A DNA stretch of 11,091 bases from Gammaproteobacteria bacterium (GTDB taxonomy: Bacteria; Pseudomonadota; Gammaproteobacteria; Immundisolibacterales; Immundisolibacteraceae), in assembly GCA_003526065.1 (NCBI GenBank), contig DQBD01000256.1:1-11091 (forward strand). The letters are read 5' to 3'. Both the position numbers and the translations under genes were made by a program. The notes beneath the pieces were generated by a model. The model was not told the origin of the DNA and did no database searches. It saw nothing but the letters and a program-made list of their open reading frames with translations. Below are positions 6,110 to 11,091 of this stretch, one piece after another (the stretch's first letter is position 1; every line of letters starts with the position of its first letter).

Positions 6110-7656
6110 CAACGCGTCTGCATGGGTGTGGTCAACGCTTCCGCCAGCGCGGCATCGCGCGTGTACAGGTCGCGGCGAAAGTGCGCCCGGCCGTCACTGT
6201 CGACCCAGGCGGTCCAGTACAGCAGGTGCACCGGGACCGGCGTGCGCAGGTTGATCGTGCGCGTGCGGCCGGAGTCGATAGCCTCGCGCAGGGCCGCCTG
6301 CGTCCAGCGCGGGTCATCCTGCAACAACCATTCGGCCAACGCCAGCGCCTGCTCGACACGAATACAGCCGGAACTGAAGCCGCGCTCGGCGTGAGCAAAC
6401 AGTCCGCGTGACGGCGTGTCATGCAGGTACACATCGTGGCCGTTCGGGAACATGAACTTGATGCGGCCGAGCGCGTTCCAGGGTCCCGGATCCTGGCGCA
6501 GCCGGTAGGGCACGTGCCCGCGCAGGCGCTGCCAGTCGATCTGTGCCGGATCCAGTTCGCGCGCGTCCGCCCCCCAACCGGTCAGCACCCGCAGGTGCTC
6601 GGCCGCCAGATAACCGGGGTCGCGCTTGATCTCCGGCAGCTTGTCCTGCGCCGCAAGCCGCGGGGGCACCTCCCAGTACGGATTCAGCACCAGGTAGCGG
6701 ATGCGGTCCGAGAATTCCGGCGTCGGCCGGTACGGACGCCCGACCACCACCCGCATGTGCAAGGCCACGGCGTCGCCCTCGATGGCATCCAGCGTGAAGG
6801 CCGCGGCATTGACCCGCACCTGACGCCGGCCAGGCGCCTCCCCCAGCCAACGACGCCGTTCCAGGTTGGCGACCAGCTGCTCGGCCCGCTGTGCCGCAGA
6901 GACATTCAGCGCGGCGCGGGTTCGGGGCCCCACGGCGCCGTCCACCTGAAGGCCATGACGTGCCTGGAAGCGGCGCACCGCATCCTCCAGCTCGGCATCG
7001 AACCGCTCGGAGCCGATGTCCGCCACCGGCTCCACCCCCTCGCGCTGCAGTCGCTGGCGCAGCGGCGGTACCGCCGCCGACCCGTCTCCCACACGCAGGA
7101 TCGGCCCATCGGGCACACGCGGCCAGCCATCGGACGCCGCGAGCTGCCGATAATGATCGAGCGCATGACGCAGGCGCCGGTAACCGGCCAGGCTGGAGGT
7201 CAGCTCGGCCGCGAAATCCACCGGATCGCGCGCGAAGGCCAGACGTGACGGCAAATCGGCATCGGCCAGCCGCGGTTGCCGGCGCGGCCGAACCCCGCCG
7301 GCCTCGACCTTGCCGGCGCGCAGATGCGATCCCAGCAACAACAGGCCGTCGCTGAGCAACAGATCGCGCGCCGCGCGGGCGCCCGGCGAGCGATCGTCAC
7401 GCATCGCATCGATGGCCGCCAGGTGGTAGTCGGCCGGATTCAGGCCGTGCGTGTCAGCGTCGGCCAGCACCTTTCGCGCCGCATCCAGCCGGTCGGCCGA
7501 CCACAGCGGCCGGTGGTCGCGCGGCCCGTACAAGGCCCTCAGGCCCTCCGGCGCGAACAACTGTTCGCCAGCGACGGTGTGCCCGTCGGCCAGCGCCTGT
7601 GCCAACGCGTCGCTGACGGCTCCGGCAGGCACCGACGCCGGCAGCAACCACAACAA
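6109..7656 (-). CDS. Murein L,D-transpeptidase, YcbB/LdtD type
   Basis: The protein has 515 residues from the TTG at 7656. An N-terminal helical region is followed by a peptidoglycan-binding domain (about 187-252: L-R-V-G-D, then A-V-R-R-F-Q-A-R-H-G-L-Q-V-D-G and V-G-P-R-T). The YkuD-type catalytic domain (about 277-470) has H412-D-T-P-S-R and G-F-S-S-G-C431-I-R-V, where C431 is the nucleophile. These enzymes make 3-3 cross-links in peptidoglycan in the periplasm. The true start is uncertain. The frame stays open upstream, and codons back to a CTG at 7698 would give P-F-L-R-Y-P-A-V-C-L-A-A-G before the LLWLLP segment. That forms a complete signal peptide with a basic n-region, and GAGG lies 3 nt before that CTG. 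The TTG version lacks a charged n-region. The gene sits between slyD and the M15 peptidase. Confidence 0.9.
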   Translation of the reverse strand: MLWLLPASVPAGAVSDALAQALADGHTVAGEQLFAPEGLRALYGPRDHRPLWSADRLDAARKVLADADTHGLNPADYHLAAIDAMRDDRSPGARAARDLLLSDGLLLLGSHLRAGKVEAGGVRPRRQPRLADADLPSRLAFARDPVDFAAELTSSLAGYRRLRHALDHYRQLAASDGWPRVPDGPILRVGDGSAAVPPLRQRLQREGVEPVADIGSERFDAELEDAVRRFQARHGLQVDGAVGPRTRAALNVSAAQRAEQLVANLERRRWLGEAPGRRQVRVNAAAFTLDAIEGDAVALHMRVVVGRPYRPTPEFSDRIRYLVLNPYWEVPPRLAAQDKLPEIKRDPGYLAAEHLRVLTGWGADARELDPAQIDWQRLRGHVPYRLRQDPGPWNALGRIKFMFPNGHDVYLHDTPSRGLFAHAERGFSSGCIRVEQALALAEWLLQDDPRWTQAALREAIDSGRTRTINLRTPVPVHLLYWTAWVDSDGRAHFRRDLYTRDAALAEALTTPMQTR

Positions 7657-7703
7657 CCCGGCGGCCAGGCAAACCGCCGGGTAACGCAGAAAAGGCAGTG
7701 GCC

Positions 7704-8189
7704 TCAGTGCTGGTGGCCGCCGGCACCGTGCACGTGGCCGTGCGTGAGTTCCTCGGCGGTCGCCTGCCGAACGTCGAGCACCTCGACCGCGAAATGCAGC
7801 GTCTGACCGGCCAGCGGATGGTTCGCGTCGACCGTCACGCCGTCGTCCTCGACCTCGGTGACGCGCACCGCCAGGCGCCCGCCGTGCTCGTCACTGGCCT
7901 GGAACATCATGCCCGGGGCAATCTCGATGTCCGACGGAAAACGGTCACGCGGCACCACCTGCACACGCGCCGGATTGTGTTCACCGTAGGCGTCCTCAGG
8001 CGCCAGGGAGACGTCGAGCTTGTCACCGCTGGCGTGCCCGGTCAGTTCGCGCTCGAGCCCGGCGATCACGCCGCGGCGTCCGTGCAGGTAGGCGAACGGC
8101 TCGGCCGCGGTGGCACTGTCAAGCACCTCGCCGGCATCGTCGCGCAGGGTATAGGCAAGGGTCACGACGCAGTCGTCGGCAATGTTCAT
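7704..8189 (-). CDS. slyD: SlyD-type FKBP peptidyl-prolyl cis-trans isomerase
   Basis: The protein has 161 residues, cytoplasmic, with no signal peptide. The FKBP half includes V-T-L-A-Y-T-L-R-D-D-A-G-E-V-L-D-S-A and P-F-A-Y-L-H-G-R-R-G-V-I-A-G-L-E. The inserted flap domain (about 70-125) begins at APEDAYGEHNPARVQVVPRD, as in SlyD chaperone-isomerases. The C-terminal tail has five His (H-G-H-V-H-G-A-G-G-H-Q-H), a short version of the nickel-binding tail of E. coli SlyD; the Cys-rich part is absent. It should catalyse prolyl isomerisation and hold unfolded clients, with possible metal handling. GGAGTG lies 6 nt upstream of the ATG. It is the first gene of the minus-strand group that continues with the L,D-transpeptidase. 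The longer inserted-flap form separates it from simple FkpA-type enzymes. Confidence 0.9.
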   Translation of the reverse strand: MNIADDCVVTLAYTLRDDAGEVLDSATAAEPFAYLHGRRGVIAGLERELTGHASGDKLDVSLAPEDAYGEHNPARVQVVPRDRFPSDIEIAPGMMFQASDEHGGRLAVRVTEVEDDGVTVDANHPLAGQTLHFAVEVLDVRQATAEELTHGHVHGAGGHQH

Positions 8190-8301
8190 GGTGCACTCCG
8201 CACTGTGGCTGGGGGGGATGGGGCCAGTCTAGCAACATGTGGCGAGGCCTTCGCCCCCCCACCCTGCCCGCGCCGCCCCGCGCTCCTTACAATTGCCGAC
8301 C
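8190..8301. other. Divergent slyD-bioA intergenic region
   Basis: This 112-bp gap has divergent genes on both sides. On the minus strand TAGACT (8229-8224) is a weak -10 candidate for slyD. It contains a 7-G run (8211-8217, followed by ATGGGG) and a 7-C run (8254-8260), plus a short inverted repeat GGCGA/TCGCC (8241-8255). No T tract follows, so it is not a terminator. No clear BirA-type operator was recognised. Confidence 0.4.
8288..8293 (+). promoter_or_regulatory. Candidate -10 element placing bioA transcription start at or next to its ATG
   Basis: TACAAT matches the -10 consensus at 5 of 6 positions and lies only 8 nt before the bioA ATG at 8302. Transcription would then begin about 8300-8302, giving a leaderless or almost leaderless mRNA. 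This agrees with the absence of any Shine-Dalgarno before the ATG. No good -35 hexamer is seen at the expected spacing (8265-8270 reads TGCCCG), so the call is tentative. Confidence 0.4.
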
Positions 8302-9648
8302 ATGAACAACGCCGACTTCGTGGCACGCGACCTGGCCGTCCTTTGGCATCCGTGCACGCAAATGCAGGATCACGAGTGGCTGCCGCTGGTGCCGATCCGC
8401 CGTGGCAGCGGCGTCTGGCTGGAGGATTACGACGGCCAGCGCTACCTGGACGCCGTCAGCTCCTGGTGGGTGAACCTGTTCGGGCACGCCAACCCGCGCA
8501 TCTCGTCGGCGCTCGCCCGGCAGGCCGGCGAGCTCGAGCACGTCATCTTCGGCGGCTTCTCGCACGCGCCCGCGCTGCGCCTGGCGGAACGACTGGTCAA
8601 TCTGACGCCGCCGTCCCTGGTGCGCTGCTTCCTGGCGGACAACGGCTCGTCGGCGGTTGAAGTCGCCATCAAGATGAGCTTCCACTACTGGCGCAACGTC
8701 GGCATCCGCGGCAAGCGACGCGTCGTCAACCTGACCGGCGCCTACCACGGCGAGACCCTCGGGGCGCTCGGCGTCGGCGATGTCGGGCTGTACCGCGACC
8801 CCTACGTGGAACTGCTGCAGGCGCCGCTGACCGCCCCGTCGCCCGACGCCTACGAACGGTCCCCCGGCGAAAGCTGGGCCGACGTGGCACGCCGGCGCCT
8901 GGACGACATGCAGGCGCTGCTCGAGCGCCACGCCGACGAGGTGTGCGCGGTCATCGTGGAACCACTGGTGCAGTGCGCCGGCGGCATGCGCATGTACCAC
9001 GCGGACTACCTGAAGGGCCTGCGTGCCCTGTGCGACCGCTACCAGGTGCACCTGATCGCCGACGAAATCGCCGTCGGCTTCGGCCGCACCGGCACCCTGT
9101 TCGCCTGCGAGCAGGCCGGCATTGCGCCCGACTTCCTGTGCCTGTCCAAGGGTCTCACCGGCGGCTACCTGCCGCTGGCGGCGGTCCTCACCACGGACAC
9201 CGTGTACCAGGCCTTCTATGCCGACTACGCCAGTCAGCGTGCGTTCCTGCACTCGCACAGCTACAGCGGCAACCCGCTCGGCTGTGCCGCGGCCCTGGCG
9301 ACGCTGGACATCTTCGCCGAGGAGCCCGTGCTCCAGCGCAACCAGGCGCTGGCGGCCGCCATGGCCCGCGAAACCGCCCACCTGCAGGACCACCCGCACG
9401 TGGCGGAGGTGCGCCAGACCGGCATGATCCTTGCCATTGAACTGGTGCAGGACAAGGCCAGCCGCCGCGCGTATCCGTGGCAGGAACGGCGCGGCCTGCG
9501 CGTGTACCAGCACGCCCTGCAAAACGGCGTGTTGCTGCGCCCGCTGGGCAACGTGGTGTATTTCATGCCGCCATACGTGATCAGCGAGGACGAAATACGC
9601 CTGATGGCGCAGGTCGCCTGCGCCGGCATCGCGCAGGCGGTCGCCTAG
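8302..9648 (+). CDS. bioA: Adenosylmethionine-8-amino-7-oxononanoate transaminase
   Basis: The protein has 448 residues, a PLP-dependent class III aminotransferase. It converts 8-amino-7-oxononanoate to 7,8-diaminononanoate in biotin synthesis, normally with S-adenosylmethionine as amino donor. BioA hallmarks include L-W-H-P-C-T-Q-M (14-21), S-S-W-W-V-N-L-F-G-H (53-62), A-Y-H-G-E-T-L-G-A-L, V-E-P-L-V-Q-C-A-G-G-M-R-M, D254-E-I-A-V-G-F-G-R-T-G and the PLP lysine K283 in L-S-K-G-L-T-G-G-Y-L-P-L. H-S-H-S-Y-S-G-N-P-L completes the active site. The ATG at 8302 is chosen because family proteins begin just before the L-W-H-P-C motif; a GTG at 8239 would add a Pro-rich stretch without similarity. No other biotin genes are present in the window. 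slyD is divergent upstream and pgi follows after 114 bp. Confidence 0.95.
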   Translation: MNNADFVARDLAVLWHPCTQMQDHEWLPLVPIRRGSGVWLEDYDGQRYLDAVSSWWVNLFGHANPRISSALARQAGELEHVIFGGFSHAPALRLAERLVNLTPPSLVRCFLADNGSSAVEVAIKMSFHYWRNVGIRGKRRVVNLTGAYHGETLGALGVGDVGLYRDPYVELLQAPLTAPSPDAYERSPGESWADVARRRLDDMQALLERHADEVCAVIVEPLVQCAGGMRMYHADYLKGLRALCDRYQVHLIADEIAVGFGRTGTLFACEQAGIAPDFLCLSKGLTGGYLPLAAVLTTDTVYQAFYADYASQRAFLHSHSYSGNPLGCAAALATLDIFAEEPVLQRNQALAAAMARETAHLQDHPHVAEVRQTGMILAIELVQDKASRRAYPWQERRGLRVYQHALQNGVLLRPLGNVVYFMPPYVISEDEIRLMAQVACAGIAQAVA

Positions 9649-9657
9649 CGCCGCGCC

Positions 9658-9672
9658 GGTCGCCCCGCGACC
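9658..9672 (+). terminator. Possible hairpin after bioA
   Basis: GGTCGC-CCC-GCGACC is a perfect 6-bp GC-rich stem with a 3-nt loop, starting 9 nt after the bioA stop. No T tract follows (GAGCCGAC), so it is at best a weak or factor-assisted terminator, or an mRNA end-protecting stem. The rest of the 9649-9762 gap has only a weak TATACG -10-like word at 9704-9709. Confidence 0.3.
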
Positions 9673-9762
9673 GAGCCGACACGGACCGGTCAACGCGCTG
9701 CGGTATACGACGGACAGTGCACCGGCCGGGGCCGCACACACCGCATCCGATAGGGAGCTTTC

Positions 9763-11072
9763 ATGACGCAACCCGAGTTCACCGCCGCCTGGCAGGCGGT
9801 CGCCACCGCCCAGTCACGCCTGGCGGACTGCCGCATGACCGACCTGTTTGCCGCCGACCCGCAGCGGGTCACCCGCTACACGCTGGACGTGGCCGAACTG
9901 CACGTGGACCTGTCCAAGCACCTGCTCGACGACGCCGCCCTCGAGGCCCTGCTGCGCCTGGCGCAGGCGGCCGACCTGCCGCGCTGGCGCGAGGCGCTGT
10001 TCGCCGGCGCGCCGATCAATGCCAGCGAGGGCCGGCCGGCACTGCACACCGCGCTGCGCGACGTCGACCCCACGCCCCTGACGGTCGACGGCCAGGACAT
10101 CAAGCCGGCCGTTGCCGCCATGCAGCGCCAGGTGGCCGACCTGGCCGAGGCGATCCGCAGCGGCCAGCGCCGCGCCAGCGGCGGCCAGCCGTTCGAGCGG
10201 GTGGTCAACCTCGGCATCGGAGGGTCGTTCTGGGGGCCGGCACTGGCACTCGAGGCGCTGCAGCCCCACGTCACGCCGGACCTTCGCATCGACTTCATCT
10301 CCAACGTTGACCCGCAGCCGCTGCGCGCCCTGCTGGCCGACTGCGACCCGCAGCGCACATTGTTCCTGGTCTCTTCCAAGAGCTTCGGCACCGCCGAGAC
10401 CCAGCGCAACCTCGCTGCCGCGCGCGCCTTCATGGAATCGCACCTCGGCGCCGCCGCGGACCAGCACTTCATCGCCATCACCGCCAGCCCGGACAAGGCC
10501 CGCGCGCTGGGCTTTCGCGACGACGCCATCGTCACCTTCCCGCAGTGGGTCGGCGGACGCTACTCGCTGTGGTCGGCCATTGGCCTGCCGGCGGCCATCG
10601 GCCTTGGCGCCGACCGCTTCGCCGAACTGCTGGCCGGCGCCGCCGCCATGGACGCACATTTCCGCAGCGCCCCGCCGCAGGCCAACCTGCCCCTGCTGCT
10701 GGGTCTGCTGGACGTCTGGTACGCCAGCTTCTGGGGCTTCGGCAGCCGCGTCCTGCTGCCCTACGACCAGTCCCTGCGCCTGCTGCCGACCTATGTCCAG
10801 CAACTGGCCATGGAAAGCGACGGCAAGGGGGTCGACCGCGACGGCCGACCGCTGCCCCACCCCAGCTGCCCGGTGGTATGGGGCGGCAACGGCAACGACG
10901 GCGAACACACCTTCTACCAGTTGCTGCATCAGGGACCGGCCACCATCCCGGCGGAGTTCGTCATCTGCGCCCACGACGACGCCGACCTGCCCGGCCACCG
11001 CCGGCGCCTGATCGCCCAGTGCCTGGCCCAGGCCGAGGCCCTGCTCGGCGGCGCACCGGCGCCGGACAACCC
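9763..11072 (+). CDS. pgi: Glucose-6-phosphate isomerase, 3' end missing at contig edge
   Basis: About 436 genuine residues of an enzyme that is usually near 550. It interconverts glucose-6-phosphate and fructose-6-phosphate in the cytoplasm. Family features include N-A-S-E-G-R-P-A-L-H (86-95), the sugar-phosphate loop V-N-L-G-I-G-G-S (148-155), S-S-K-S-F-G-T-A-E-T (204-213), the signature F-P-Q-W-V-G-G-R-Y-S-L-W-S (259-271) and Q-Q-L-x-M-E-S-D-G-K (346-355). In W373-G-G375-N-G-N-D-G-E-H the residue aligned to the catalytic Glu of E. coli and animal enzymes (W-G-E) appears to be Gly. The His loop after IPAEFVIC is also altered. The ATG has AGGGAGC about 6 nt upstream. The frame stays open to the window end, but the last 19 bases are adapter, so residues after about 436 are not real and the C-terminal helices are missing. 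Confidence 0.92.
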
Positions 11073-11091
11073 AGATCGGAAGAGCGTCGTG
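11073..11091. other. Illumina TruSeq adapter remnant at contig end
   Basis: The last 19 bases are AGATCGGAAGAGCGTCGTG, the beginning of the common Illumina TruSeq adapter. They are not genomic and extend the pgi frame with false codons (D-R-K-S-V-V). This is recognised from memory as an exact match; comparison with a vector/adapter database would confirm it. Confidence 0.95.

Noticed and set aside
8211..8223. G-quadruplex before slyD
   Set aside because: Only three GGG runs can be made from the tract, so a standard intramolecular quadruplex is not supported.
9704..9709. TATACG as a pgi promoter -10
   Set aside because: There is no -35 at proper spacing (9681-9686 reads ACGGAC), and the match is too weak to list as a feature.
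8287..9771. Long open frame of 494 codons on the minus strand opposite bioA
   Set aside because: The composition is rich in Val, Gln, His and Arg with no recognisable motif, and bioA on the plus strand is unambiguous.
9814..10998. Minus-strand open frame opposite pgi
   Set aside because: It is an antisense shadow of pgi with no ribosome site or domain.
1..11091. Mobile element, CRISPR array, tRNA or rRNA
   Set aside because: I saw no direct-repeat array, transposase or integrase motif, or tRNA/rRNA sequence; the genes fit together with short gaps and overlaps typical of ordinary chromosome.

Overview
This window is very GC-rich, densely coding bacterial chromosome, most likely from a gammaproteobacterium. 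The support is the gene content: a proteobacterial-type BioA, a SlyD with a His-rich tail, a YcbB/LdtD-type L,D-transpeptidase, and a retropepsin-like / transglutaminase-7TM / RimK-like ATP-grasp trio known from Proteobacteria. Species cannot be named. The last 19 bases match the Illumina TruSeq adapter, so the right edge is the end of a draft (possibly metagenomic) contig, and the last gene is cut there. No rRNA, tRNA, CRISPR array, insertion sequence or phage gene was found.

Layout, left to right. (1) Minus strand, 1-738: an MsrQ/YedZ-like haem membrane protein, translationally coupled (ATGA) to an unidentified gene that runs off the left edge. (2) Plus strand, 847-2019: three small genes, namely a 59-residue PLDc_N-type membrane protein, an NTF2/SnoaL-like protein coupled to it by ATGA, and a protein with two zf-TFIIB-like zinc fingers. 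(3) Plus strand, 2100-5130: a tight three-gene operon of an exported retropepsin-like aspartic protease (Zn_protease/RimB family), an inactive-transglutaminase protein with a seven-helix membrane domain, and a RimK-like ATP-grasp ligase. (4) Minus strand, 8189-5114: slyD, an L,D-transpeptidase and an M15-type D-Ala-D-Ala carboxypeptidase-like metallopeptidase. The last two overlap by TGATG, and the M15 gene overlaps the ATP-grasp gene tail to tail by 17 bp. (5) Plus strand, 8302-end: bioA, then pgi, truncated by the contig end.

The most interesting block is region 3. The ligase should act in the cytoplasm, the protease is predicted to be exported, and a multi-helix protein with a dead transglutaminase domain sits between them. 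This fits a membrane-spanning system that makes or recognises an amide-linked peptide or tag and trims it outside. The family neighbourhood has been predicted from comparative genomics, but its substrate is, to my knowledge, not settled. Here it lies tail to tail with two peptidoglycan-active enzymes (3-3 cross-linking and peptide trimming), which makes an envelope role a reasonable but unproven inference.
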